This document shows positions 5,832 to 11,742 of a stretch of 11,742 nucleotides of DNA, piece after piece (within the stretch, counting starts at the first letter, position 1; each line of letters begins with the position of its first letter). The stretch is from Microbacteriaceae bacterium (lineage in GTDB: Bacteria > Actinomycetota > Actinomycetes > Actinomycetales > Microbacteriaceae): positions 24,340-36,081 of the forward strand of contig DMKW01000130.1 of NCBI GenBank assembly GCA_003454135.1, given 5' to 3'. Made by a program: the position numbers and the translations under genes. Below the pieces are notes generated by a model, which worked only from the letters and a program-made list of their open reading frames with translations, ran no database searches and was not told the DNA's origin.

Positions 5832-7415
5832 TTATTCTCCGCTGTCGACCTTTCGGCCGATCACCCGCAACGCGATCTCTTCGGCGTCGATCGCCGCGAG
5901 CACCGCCCGGACGGCGTTCTCCTGGTAGCGTCCCTCGGCGCGCGCCGCGAGCACCGCATCGCGCTCCGCGCCGATCATCGCGAGCCGAAGCCGCCCGAAG
6001 GCCGCCGGTGACGACTCGTCACCGGCCGTGGTCGGGTTCTCCAACTCATCGTTGTAGAGCGCGGCATCCGCCCTCAGGCGATCGATCACGGAGCGACTGT
6101 CGGTCTCGGCGACTTCGGCGTCAAGCCGAGAGATGCCGGCCGCGCGCGCCTCGGCCATCAGATTCTGGGCCTCCATGCGCTCCTGGGAGCTGTTGGGCGG
6201 AGGGAGCTTCAACCAGCGGATGATCCACGGCAGGGTGAGCCCCTGCACGAGCGTTCCGACCACAACGACGAAGGCGAGAAACTGCAGGAAGGCCTTTTGC
6301 GGGGTTCCGTCGGGCAGCAGGAACACCGCCGCGAGGGTGACGACACCCCGGATGCCCGCAAAACCCACGGCGACGCTGTTATTCCAACTCCAGCCTCGAT
6401 CGCGAAACCGACGGGGGCCGGCCCGGAAGAGCAGCGTCGTGAGCACGATCCAGACGAATCTCTCGAAAACGAGAAACGCGAGCATCGCGAGGCAGATGGC
6501 CACAGTCATCCCGACGCCGAGGCCGGGGTTCATCGCTCCGACGAGAATCGACGCGAGGTTGAGCCCGATGAAGAGAAACACCGAGTTCTCGAGCAGAAAC
6601 CGGATGGTGCGCCAGTTGAGCGATTCGGCGATACGCGCCTCTGCCGATTGCACGACGGGAGCGTTCTGGCCGAAGATGAGGCCGGCGATCACGACGGCGA
6701 GCACGCCGGAGCCGTGCAACAACTGGGCGGGAATGAACGCGACGAACGGGGTGACGAGCGAGAGGCACGTGTCGAGCACCGGTGCCTTCAGTTGCTTGCG
6801 CACCGCGGTCAGGCCGAATCCGACCGCGACTCCGAACGCGACGCCCACCACGACGGCGAGCGCGAAGTCGCCGGCGACGGCCCAGGGGTTGAGCACCCCC
6901 ACGATCGCGGTGATCGCGGCCGAGAGCGCCACGAGCGCCGCCGCGTCGTTGAAGAGGCTCTCACCCTCGAGAATCGTCACGAGTCGGCGCGGGAGCCTGA
7001 GGCGTCCGGCGATCGCGGTCACGGCCACGGCATCCGTCGGCGCCACGACCGCCGCGAAGGCGAAGCCCGTCGCGAGCGTGATGGCGGGCACCACGAGCCA
7101 CGTGAAGAAACCGACGGCGATGATCGTGAAGAACACGAGGCCAACCGAGAGCGCGAGGATGCTGTCGCCGCGAGCCCTGACATCGACGATCGACGTGCGA
7201 ATGGCCGCCGCGAAGAGCAGAGGGGGCAGGAGCCCGTAGAGCACAAGCTCGGGTTCGAGATGGATCGGCGGCAGACCCGGGATGAACGACGCGAGAGCGC
7301 CGACCGCGACGAGCGAGATCGGTGCGGACCACCCCACCCGTCTCGACAGACCGGTGACGGTGACCGTCACGAGCACGAAAGACACGATCCAGATGATGGT
7401 GAACACGGAATCCAT
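5832..7415 (-). CDS. CPA1-family Na+/H+ antiporter
   Basis: 527 residues, the normal length for bacterial CPA1 exchangers. About twelve membrane helices fill residues 5-402. Key motifs: APTDAVAV at 125-132, EGESLFNDAAAL at 150-161 with the ion-binding Asn156-Asp157 pair typical of electroneutral CPA1 exchangers, ENSVFLFIGL at 276-285, and AGIRGVVTLA at 353-362 with Arg356. A charged cytoplasmic tail of about 120 residues (405-527) follows, rich in Glu, Arg and Ala, probably helical and regulatory. It exchanges cytoplasmic Na+ (or K+) for H+ in pH and salt homeostasis. Start at 7415 with GAAAGG 5 nt upstream and a TACTCT -10 at 7447-7442. It is divergent from the small membrane-protein gene and converges with the MmyB gene. 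Confidence 0.95.
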   Translation of the reverse strand: MDSVFTIIWIVSFVLVTVTVTGLSRRVGWSAPISLVAVGALASFIPGLPPIHLEPELVLYGLLPPLLFAAAIRTSIVDVRARGDSILALSVGLVFFTIIAVGFFTWLVVPAITLATGFAFAAVVAPTDAVAVTAIAGRLRLPRRLVTILEGESLFNDAAALVALSAAITAIVGVLNPWAVAGDFALAVVVGVAFGVAVGFGLTAVRKQLKAPVLDTCLSLVTPFVAFIPAQLLHGSGVLAVVIAGLIFGQNAPVVQSAEARIAESLNWRTIRFLLENSVFLFIGLNLASILVGAMNPGLGVGMTVAICLAMLAFLVFERFVWIVLTTLLFRAGPRRFRDRGWSWNNSVAVGFAGIRGVVTLAAVFLLPDGTPQKAFLQFLAFVVVVGTLVQGLTLPWIIRWLKLPPPNSSQERMEAQNLMAEARAAGISRLDAEVAETDSRSVIDRLRADAALYNDELENPTTAGDESSPAAFGRLRLAMIGAERDAVLAARAEGRYQENAVRAVLAAIDAEEIALRVIGRKVDSGE

Positions 7416-7441
7416 GACAGCCTTTCGATTGCGTCACGTTG

Positions 7442-7447
7442 AGAGTA
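7442..7447 (-). promoter_or_regulatory. Candidate -10 box of the antiporter gene
   Basis: TACTCT on the minus strand, 26 nt before the ATG at 7415, leaving a leader of about 20 nt that holds the GAAAGG ribosome site. No clear -35. Confidence 0.4.
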
Positions 7448-7524
7448 GACGACGGGCGAGCACCCCCGCGAGATCGTGCCCGGCTGACGGGACCTTCGGC
7501 CTCGCCGCGCGCTCGAGCGGGCCC

Positions 7525-7530
7525 TAGCCT
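7525..7530 (+). promoter_or_regulatory. Leaderless -10 box of the small membrane-protein gene
   Basis: TAGCCT with 7 nt to the ATG at 7538 and no ribosome site. The 17-nt stretch 7525-7541 matches 11310-11326 upstream of the last gene at 15 positions. Confidence 0.5.
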
Positions 7531-7537
7531 GTGCCGC

Positions 7538-7963
7538 ATGGGCATCAGGCGATTTTCCTTGGCGGCGCTCTTGCTGATCGGCTTCATCAACCTCATCTCC
7601 TCCGCGGCCGGAGGCGCCGGCGTGCTCCTCACGAACGGGCTCGGCATGCCACAGTCCTGGCTCGCCGGCACCCCGCTCGACTCGTATGTCTGGCCGGGGT
7701 TCATCCTGCTCGTCGTGGTGGGCGGCACGCAGGCGATCGCGGTCGTGCTGCAGCTGCGCAAGAGTCGACTCGCCCCCGCGGCGGCGGCCGTCGCGGGTTT
7801 CGGCATGATCATTTGGATCTATGTCGAGGTCACGATCCTGCCCTTCTTCCACTGGCTGCAACCGGCGTTCTTTGCGACGGGCACCCTGCAGGTCGTCTTC
7901 GCCCTGCTGGCCCTCGGCGCGCTCCCCGGGCATCCACATCCGAGGTCCGGTCGGCGCGCGTGA
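7538..7963 (+). CDS. Four-helix membrane protein, unknown function
   Basis: 141 residues with hydrophobic segments at about 7-30, 52-73, 80-101 and 108-130, and a short basic tail (RSGRRA). Short loops carry GMPQSWL (36-42) and PFFHWLQP (102-109). I do not recognise a named family; many actinobacteria encode comparable small four-helix proteins. The frame is open to 7439, but the ATG at 7538 is preferred because a TAGCCT -10 box stands 7 nt before it and the protein then begins with a basic residue pair followed by a membrane helix. Divergent from the antiporter (122 bp) and followed by the dehydrogenase gene in the same direction after 147 bp, which has its own candidate -10. Confidence 0.82.
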   Translation: MGIRRFSLAALLLIGFINLISSAAGGAGVLLTNGLGMPQSWLAGTPLDSYVWPGFILLVVVGGTQAIAVVLQLRKSRLAPAAAAVAGFGMIIWIYVEVTILPFFHWLQPAFFATGTLQVVFALLALGALPGHPHPRSGRRA

Positions 7964-8073
7964 GAACGATCGAGTGACCAAAGCGCCCATCCACCGAGTT
8001 GAGCCTGCGTGAATTCGCCCGGTATCGCCGATCGGACGCGGGGCACCTGCGCGACTCTCGCGTCGACTGTGGG

Positions 8074-8079
8074 TAGCAT
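8074..8079 (+). promoter_or_regulatory. Candidate -10 box of the dehydrogenase gene
   Basis: TAGCAT fits TANNNT and lies 31 nt before the ATG at 8111; a leader of about 25 nt would carry the GGGGG ribosome site at 8102-8106. The -35 region is not recognisable. Confidence 0.35.
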
Positions 8080-8110
8080 CCGAAGAGCACGAGCAACAAA
8101 TGGGGGAAAC

Positions 8111-9058
8111 ATGGCACGCACGGTGGCGGATTTCGACGTTCCCGACCTCGCCGGCACGTTCGCCGTCATCACAGGAGCCAATAGCGGCCTGGGCTTCGGC
8201 CTCGCGGAACGATTCGCGCGCGCCGGCGCCGAAGTGGTGCTCGGGGTGCGCAACCGCCAGAGGGGCGTCGACGCGATCGCCCGCATCCGCGCAGAGGTAC
8301 CGAAGGCGCAACTGAGCGTGCTCGACGTCGACCTCTCGTCCCTCGCGAGCGTCGCTGCCGCGGGAAAGCGGCTCACGACCTTCGGCCGGCCGATCGACTT
8401 TCTGCTCAACAACGCCGGCATCATGATGCCCCCGAACCGCGTAGTGACGGTCGACGGTTTGGAACTGCAGTTCGCGAGCAACCACCTCGGACACTTCGCC
8501 CTGACCGCGCATTTGCTGCCGCTGCTGCGTGCAGCCGAGTCCGCCAGGGTGCTGAGCCTCAGCAGCGTGCTCGCGCGGTCGGGTCGCCTCACCTGGAACG
8601 ACCTGCAGGGCGAGAGGCACTACCGCCCGCGGCGGGCGTACGGGTTGTCCAAGCTCGCGACGCTCATGTTCGCGCGGGAACTCAACCGGCGCAGCGTCGA
8701 GGGCGGATGGGGCATCCGCAGCACCGCCGCGCACCCCGGGGCGACGATCACGAACCTGCAGGTGACCGGCCCGACGCTCGGCGGCTCGGGGTCGAAGGCC
8801 CTGCAGTCGCTCAACGAGGCGAGCCACGGCATCCGCTGGCTCTGGCAGGAGGTTCCGCAGGGGATCCTGCCGGCGCTCTTCGCGTCGACGAGCCCCGATT
8901 CGGTGGGCGGCGGATATTACGGCCCCGGCGGCTTCGCGGAGCTCACCGGAGCGCCGGCACCCGCCAGGGTTCCGCGGCGCGCACGCGACGACGCCGACGC
9001 CGCGCGGCTGTGGCGTGTGTCGGAAGAACTCGCAGGCGTCGCCTTCCCCACGGACTGA
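8111..9058 (+). CDS. Short-chain dehydrogenase/reductase (retinol dehydrogenase-like)
   Basis: 315 residues, typical for the longer SDRs related to retinol/protochlorophyllide-type reductases. TGANSGLG at 21-28 is the dinucleotide-binding loop; DVDLSS (72-77) follows strand 4; NNAG at 100-103; NHLGHF at 124-129; SLSSV around 149-153 holds the catalytic serine; Tyr177 and Lys181 form YxxxK (AYGLSK). Arg48 in VRN after strand 2 suggests NADPH preference (inference). The C-terminal 60 residues include GGGYYGPGG and a proline/arginine-rich tail. Substrate unknown. ATG at 8111 is preceded by a GGGGG ribosome site. MmyB-type regulators are known to sit beside SDR genes; one occurs 2.4 kb upstream, but not divergent from this gene. 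It converges with the GerW-like gene. Confidence 0.94.
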   Translation: MARTVADFDVPDLAGTFAVITGANSGLGFGLAERFARAGAEVVLGVRNRQRGVDAIARIRAEVPKAQLSVLDVDLSSLASVAAAGKRLTTFGRPIDFLLNNAGIMMPPNRVVTVDGLELQFASNHLGHFALTAHLLPLLRAAESARVLSLSSVLARSGRLTWNDLQGERHYRPRRAYGLSKLATLMFARELNRRSVEGGWGIRSTAAHPGATITNLQVTGPTLGGSGSKALQSLNEASHGIRWLWQEVPQGILPALFASTSPDSVGGGYYGPGGFAELTGAPAPARVPRRARDDADAARLWRVSEELAGVAFPTD

Positions 9059-9080
9059 TCCCAGTCAGCGGGAAGGAGGG

Positions 9081-9404
9081 CTATTTCTTGAGCGCCCTCA
9101 CGATGTGAGAGAGTGCCTTGCCCGCGACGAGCGTGAGCGGGATCGATACCGCGAGCAGCGCCACGAGATTGGGTTGGAATCGCGGGCCGTTGATGCCGCC
9201 CGTGTAGACCCCGATCGGGATCGTGGCACCACCGCCGCCACCGCCGCCCGCCTCGCCGCTCTCGTCGCTGCCGCCGCCGAAGCCGAACCATACGAGCGCG
9301 ACCGGCACGGCCTCCGCACCGTCAATCGTGATCTTCTCGCCGTAGCTCGCCCTGACGCCCAGGGATGTGACCAGTTGTCCAATTCTCTCTGCCAGATTCG
9401 CCAT
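9081..9404 (-). CDS. GerW/YtfJ-family (sporulation-protein-like) protein
   Basis: 107 residues. The pattern of the GerW (YtfJ) family is present: an early segment with GVRASYG (16-22), the TIDGAEAVPVALVWFGFG run at 26-43 (PV..V.FGFG), a Gly-rich linker at 43-59, IPIGVYT (62-68), then a hydrophobic helix at 79-97 and a basic end (RALKK). In Bacillus, YtfJ/GerW is a spore protein needed for normal germination; homologues also occur in actinobacteria that make no endospores, where the role is unknown. The hydrophobic helix could anchor it in the membrane. ATG at 9404 stands 7 nt after TAGGGT, so it is probably leaderless. It follows the 9459-9851 gene on the same strand after 54 bp. Confidence 0.8.
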   Translation of the reverse strand: MANLAERIGQLVTSLGVRASYGEKITIDGAEAVPVALVWFGFGGGSDESGEAGGGGGGGATIPIGVYTGGINGPRFQPNLVALLAVSIPLTLVAGKALSHIVRALKK

Positions 9405-9411
9405 GCAGCCG

Positions 9412-9417
9412 ACCCTA
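9412..9417 (-). promoter_or_regulatory. Leaderless -10 box of the GerW-like gene
   Basis: TAGGGT on the minus strand, with 7 nt to the ATG at 9404; no ribosome site is visible in between. Confidence 0.45.
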
Positions 9418-9458
9418 GTCCGATAGTCGGTGACCGCGAAGACCCAGGGCCATTCCCC

Positions 9459-9851
9459 TCAGGCGGCGACCGGCACGACACCGGCTGCCACGAGCGTGAG
9501 GTTGTGCGCCCCGGCCGTCGAGATGGCGAGTCCGCCGAGCGGACCGGAAAGAGCGATGCCGAAGAATGTCGCCGACGAGTTGCAGGCGATCGCGTTCGGC
9601 GAGACCTCGACGACTCGGTACTGCACGGCGAGGAGCGCCGCCCAGGCGGAGAGCCCCCCGCTCGCGAGGGGCGCGAGTCGCTCCCGCGCCGTCTGCGGCG
9701 ACGGGAGCGGGATGCGGCGCAGCAGAGCCGTGCCGATCGCGCCGATCGCGGTTCTTATCGGCGCGCCGAGGGTGATGGCCGCCGTGAAGCCCGCCTGACT
9801 GTCCGGGCCCGGCGAGCCACCGGCAAAATAGACGCCGAGCCGTGAGTCCAT
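9459..9851 (-). CDS. Small hydrophobic protein, unrecognised
   Basis: 130 residues. Codon use has strong G/C at third positions, as in its neighbours, which supports a true gene against overlapping frames. Hydrophobic stretches at about 21-44, 66-78, 94-109 and 115-130 suggest a membrane protein with short, small-residue-rich helices; the centre (45-62) is basic and proline-rich. The ATG at 9851 is the first start after an in-frame TGA, but no good ribosome site precedes it, so a later start is possible. No family recognised. It may be read with the GerW-like gene, which lies 54 bp downstream but seems to have its own promoter. It is divergent from the nitroreductase-family gene across 90 bp. 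Confidence 0.6.
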   Translation of the reverse strand: MDSRLGVYFAGGSPGPDSQAGFTAAITLGAPIRTAIGAIGTALLRRIPLPSPQTARERLAPLASGGLSAWAALLAVQYRVVEVSPNAIACNSSATFFGIALSGPLGGLAISTAGAHNLTLVAAGVVPVAA

Positions 9852-9941
9852 GGTGAGGGTCTTGCTGCACGACGCTCAGTGAGGGCGCAATATGGAGTAG
9901 CAGGGCCGTCGCGTCGAACGGCTCGGGAAAAGGACCACGTC

Positions 9942-10391
9942 ATGCCCCTCGCCGGAGAGTACGAACCGAGCACGGCCGATTGGGCGCGGCGGCAGGTGGA
10001 CCTGTACGAGAGCTCGGGCGGCACCGAGGGCACGACCCTGCGCGGCATGCCCGTGATCGTGCTCACCTCGGTCGGCGCGAAGACCGGCAAGCTGCGCAAG
10101 ACGGCGCTCATGCGGGTCGAGCACGACGGGGAATACGCGGTCGTGGCCTCCCTCGGGGGCGCTCCCAAGCATCCGGTCTGGTACTTCAACCTGCGCGCGA
10201 ATCCGCACGTGGAGCTTCAGGACGGGCCGGTCAAGCGGGACTACGTCGCGCGCGAGGCGACGGGAGACGAGCGGTCCGTGTGGTGGGATCGCGCGGTCGC
10301 CGCCTACCCCGACTACGCGTCGTACCAGAAGCGCACGTCGCGACAGATTCCGCTGCTCGTGCTCACTCCCCTTGCTCCCGAGACGGACTGA
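9942..10391 (+). CDS. Deazaflavin (F420)-dependent nitroreductase-family protein
   Basis: 149 residues, matching the Ddn/DUF385 family (split beta-barrel, FDOR-B type). The signature TSVGAKTGKLRKTALM lies at 42-57 (the G.ksGk.R.tpl motif that holds the F420 phosphate tail), followed by AVVASLGG (66-73) and HPVWYFNLRANP at 77-88. C-terminal YPDYASYQKRT (122-132) is also typical. By family these enzymes use reduced coenzyme F420, found in actinobacteria, to reduce quinones, nitro compounds or other small molecules; the substrate here is unknown. ATG at 9942 has AAAAGGA 8 nt upstream. Its TGA abuts the stop of the second SRPBCC gene with no spacer. Confidence 0.92.
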   Translation: MPLAGEYEPSTADWARRQVDLYESSGGTEGTTLRGMPVIVLTSVGAKTGKLRKTALMRVEHDGEYAVVASLGGAPKHPVWYFNLRANPHVELQDGPVKRDYVAREATGDERSVWWDRAVAAYPDYASYQKRTSRQIPLLVLTPLAPETD

Positions 10392-10874
10392 TCAGGCGGC
10401 CGCGAGCGACCGCAGCAGCTCATCCATCCGCTCGAATCCCTCCGTCATCCCGCCCTCCATGCCGCCCTGCAGCATGGCGTCACGGTCGGCGACCGACTGG
10501 TAGACGGCGTGGGTGGTGACGCGGGAGCGGCTTCCGAGATCCTCGAAGTCCACCGACTCGAGGCTCACGTGCCCCGGAGCCCCGTCGAATTCGAAGGTCC
10601 ACAGGATGTGCTCCCCCGGCACTACGTCGTGGAACACCCCGTGGAACCCGAAGACGGTCCCGTCTGTGTCGCGGTGGAGCCACGCCCACGAACCGCCGGG
10701 ACGGACATCCCATTCCGTCATCTCCATCGTGAGCCGGCGCGGGCCCATCCATTGGGTCACGAGGGACGGATCGGCGTACGCGCGGTAGACGGCTTCTCGG
10801 GGCGCATCGAACTCGCGCGCGACGTCGATGAACGGAACGGCCGGCTGGGCGGTGATAGTGGTGGGGTTGGTCAT
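10392..10874 (-). CDS. SRPBCC/AHSA1-domain protein of the second ArsR module
   Basis: 160 residues, single SRPBCC domain. Residues 20-48 show R.FDAPREAVYRAYADPSL then QWMGPR; RPGGSW (58-63) and FHGVFHDVVPGE..LWTFEF (77-96) follow in the usual order, and GFERMDELL (146-154) starts the long C-terminal helix. It differs clearly from the SRPBCC protein at 2513-2983, so the two are distant paralogues rather than a recent copy. Ligand unknown. The frame continues 41 codons upstream, but the ATG at 10874 is right: GGAGAAGG precedes it and it overlaps the arsR stop by the ATGA arrangement. The odd run QGGMEGGMTEG at 136-146 is Gly/Met-rich, probably a flexible loop before the helix. Confidence 0.92.
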   Translation of the reverse strand: MTNPTTITAQPAVPFIDVAREFDAPREAVYRAYADPSLVTQWMGPRRLTMEMTEWDVRPGGSWAWLHRDTDGTVFGFHGVFHDVVPGEHILWTFEFDGAPGHVSLESVDFEDLGSRSRVTTHAVYQSVADRDAMLQGGMEGGMTEGFERMDELLRSLAAA

Positions 10875-11212
10875 GATTCCTTCTCCTTCATGGTGTCGAG
10901 AACGACGTCGAGACGGCGGAATTGCTGCTCGGCAATGAGCCGATAGGTGTCGATCCACGCGGTGAGAGCCTCGAGGGCCGAGGGGGCGAGGTGGCACGGT
11001 CGACGCTGCTGATCGCGGGTTCTCGTGATGAGACCCGCGGCTTCGAGCACCTGGATGTGCTTGGACACCGCCTGCTTCGTGATCGCGAACGGCTCGGCGA
11101 GCTCATTCACGGTCGCTTCACCCCGCGACAGCCGGGCGATCAGGCCGCGGCGCACCGGATCTGCGAGAGCCGCGAACGCCCGGTCGAGGTGGCCATCGAG
11201 ATCCTCCGACAT
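10871..11212 (-). CDS. ArsR-family winged-helix repressor of the second module
   Basis: 113 residues. FAALADPVRRGLIARL at 13-28, the recognition helix TKQAVSKHIQVLE at 45-57, and the wing LITRTRDQQR (61-70) define an ArsR winged helix. It has only one cysteine (C73), so there is no thiol metal site of the classical type. Close to the repressor at 2143-2520 through the core (FAALADP.RR, AVSKH/AISKH, VLE.AGLI.R) but different at both ends and in part of the recognition helix (SQPA against TKQA), which fits their different operators. Its stop overlaps the SRPBCC start by 4 nt. An 18-bp palindrome lies just upstream, so it very likely represses itself. Confidence 0.93.
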   Translation of the reverse strand: MSEDLDGHLDRAFAALADPVRRGLIARLSRGEATVNELAEPFAITKQAVSKHIQVLEAAGLITRTRDQQRRPCHLAPSALEALTAWIDTYRLIAEQQFRRLDVVLDTMKEKES

Positions 11213-11217
11213 TAATC

Positions 11218-11223
11218 AACCTA
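11218..11223 (-). promoter_or_regulatory. Candidate -10 box of the second arsR gene
   Basis: TAGGTT on the minus strand, 5 nt before the ATG at 11212. If used, the transcript would be leaderless or nearly so. The region is AT-rich and other -10 positions are possible. Confidence 0.3.
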
Positions 11224-11230
11224 TCTGTTT

Positions 11231-11248
11231 ATCAATCATTTGATTGAT
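11231..11248. promoter_or_regulatory. 18-bp perfect palindrome, likely ArsR operator
   Basis: ATCAATCA-TT-TGATTGAT is a perfect inverted repeat in an AT-rich patch, centred 27-28 bp upstream of the second arsR ATG and about where -35 and spacer would lie. Partial copies of the ATCA half site occur at 11215-11219 and 11252-11255. A dimeric winged-helix repressor binding here would block the promoter; it might also affect the divergent gene starting at 11323. Confidence 0.65.
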
Positions 11249-11309
11249 TACATCAGGATACGTCGTGCGACGTCCCACGGTCAAGGCTCTTTTTCGGGCA
11301 CTGCGTGGG

Positions 11310-11315
11310 TAGCAT
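11310..11315 (+). promoter_or_regulatory. Leaderless -10 box of the last gene
   Basis: TAGCAT with 7 nt to the ATG at 11323 and no ribosome site. Sequence 11310-11326 is nearly the same as 7525-7541. Confidence 0.5.
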
Positions 11316-11322
11316 GTGCGGC

Positions 11323-11742
11323 ATGGATTGGAACGCTGTCGGCGGCATCACCGCGATCCTCGGCCTGCTCGGAGGGGTAGTCGGATTCGTGCGCTCTGTG
11401 CTCGCCGATCGACGCTCACGCGCGGCCGAGGCCGCCGCCGACGACGCCCGGGCGGATGCGGCCGCCGCTCTCACCAAGAGCGCAGAGGCCGAGCAGCGCA
11501 TCGCCGCCGCTGTGGAGATCATCGCCGGGATCCGGCCGGGAGTCGCCGCCCAGAGCCTCGCGCGCGAACCGGAGGGCGATCTCTCGTCGTTGCTGCGTCC
11601 CCGCCTCGTCGAATGGTCGGTGGAGAAACGCACGGTCGACGGCAGCTACCGCCTGCGCAACGTCGGCACGATCGACGCCGCTTCGGTGTCGATCGGGCGG
11701 CCCGGGGAGGCACGCGAGCGTGCGGTGGCGGCCGGCACAGCC
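11323..11742 (+). CDS. Membrane-anchored coiled-coil-like protein, unknown, partial
   Basis: 140 codons are visible before the right edge; the C-terminus is missing. Residues 6-24 form one hydrophobic segment (ITAILGLLGGVVGFV within it), followed by RSVLADRRSRA and an Ala/Glu/Asp-rich stretch (about 32-68) that should be a long, perhaps coiled-coil, helix. From about 90 onward the pattern changes to strands: LRPRLVEWSVEKRTVDG, YRLRNVGTIDA, like the start of a beta-sandwich domain that often reads 'L.N.G...A..V'. The N-terminal segment is probably a signal anchor with the rest facing the cytoplasm. Family not recognised. Start supported by the -10 box 7 nt upstream. It is divergent from the second ArsR module across 110 bp. 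Confidence 0.75.
   Translation, partial: MDWNAVGGITAILGLLGGVVGFVRSVLADRRSRAAEAAADDARADAAAALTKSAEAEQRIAAAVEIIAGIRPGVAAQSLAREPEGDLSSLLRPRLVEWSVEKRTVDGSYRLRNVGTIDAASVSIGRPGEARERAVAAGTA

Noticed and set aside
6297..7442. Plus-strand open frame of 381 codons, very rich in Glu, Arg, Asp and His
   Set aside because: It is the antisense of the antiporter gene; membrane-helix codons read backwards give this composition.
7367..8827. Minus-strand open frame of 486 codons
   Set aside because: It runs across three well-supported genes on both strands and shows no recognisable domain.
9081..9404. Evidence that the organism makes endospores
   Set aside because: One GerW-like gene is not enough; the family occurs in non-sporulating actinobacteria and no other spore gene is present.
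9430..9798. Plus-strand open frame of 122 codons
   Set aside because: It is antisense to the minus-strand frame at 9459-9851, which has the stronger third-position GC pattern and membrane-like segments.
1..11742. tRNA, rRNA, CRISPR array, insertion sequence or attachment site
   Set aside because: No cloverleaf-like sequence, regularly spaced repeats, transposase frame or terminal inverted repeats were seen on either strand.

Overview
The window is high-GC, gene-dense DNA with short intergenic gaps, GTG as well as ATG starts, and TANNNT -10 boxes placed 6-7 nt before ATG codons. The proteins (MmyB-type regulator, DUF3054, a GerW-like protein without other spore genes, an FBP treble-clef protein, an F420-dependent nitroreductase-like protein) fit an actinomycete. 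The hexamer GGATGC/GCATCC is strikingly common; together with the gene content this suggests Microbacteriaceae, but that is an inference. I see no mobile element, CRISPR array, tRNA or rRNA.

Layout, left to right. 1-1197 (-): class I SAM-dependent methyltransferase, cut at its C-terminus by the window edge. 1359-1853 (+): FBP/EF-G-binding-type treble-clef protein. 1868-1978 (-): 36-residue lysine-rich protein. 2143-4310 (+): tightly packed operon of an ArsR-type repressor, an SRPBCC/AHSA1 protein, an alpha/beta hydrolase and a YfcE-like metallophosphoesterase, with a clear promoter and an operator-like inverted repeat. 4324-4719 (-): DUF3054 membrane protein, divergent from 4836-5726 (+), an XRE/MmyB regulator. 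5832-7415 (-): CPA1 Na+/H+ antiporter. 7538-7963 (+): small four-helix membrane protein of unknown function. 8111-9058 (+): short-chain dehydrogenase. 9081-9404 (-): GerW/YtfJ-like protein. 9459-9851 (-): unrecognised hydrophobic protein. 9942-10391 (+): deazaflavin-dependent nitroreductase-family protein. 10392-11212 (-): a second ArsR-SRPBCC pair, preceded by an 18-bp perfect palindrome. 11323 to the right edge (+): a membrane-anchored, coiled-coil-like protein, cut by the window.

Most of the region looks like ordinary chromosomal housekeeping and regulatory content. The parts that stand out are two separate, translationally coupled ArsR-SRPBCC modules about 7.4 kb apart with different operators, the first with two hydrolases attached; five genes that look leaderless; the lysine-rich mini-protein; and a GerW-like gene outside any sporulation setting. 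I did not find a clearly new multi-gene system. The best candidate for undescribed biology is the four-gene ArsR-SRPBCC-hydrolase-phosphoesterase operon.
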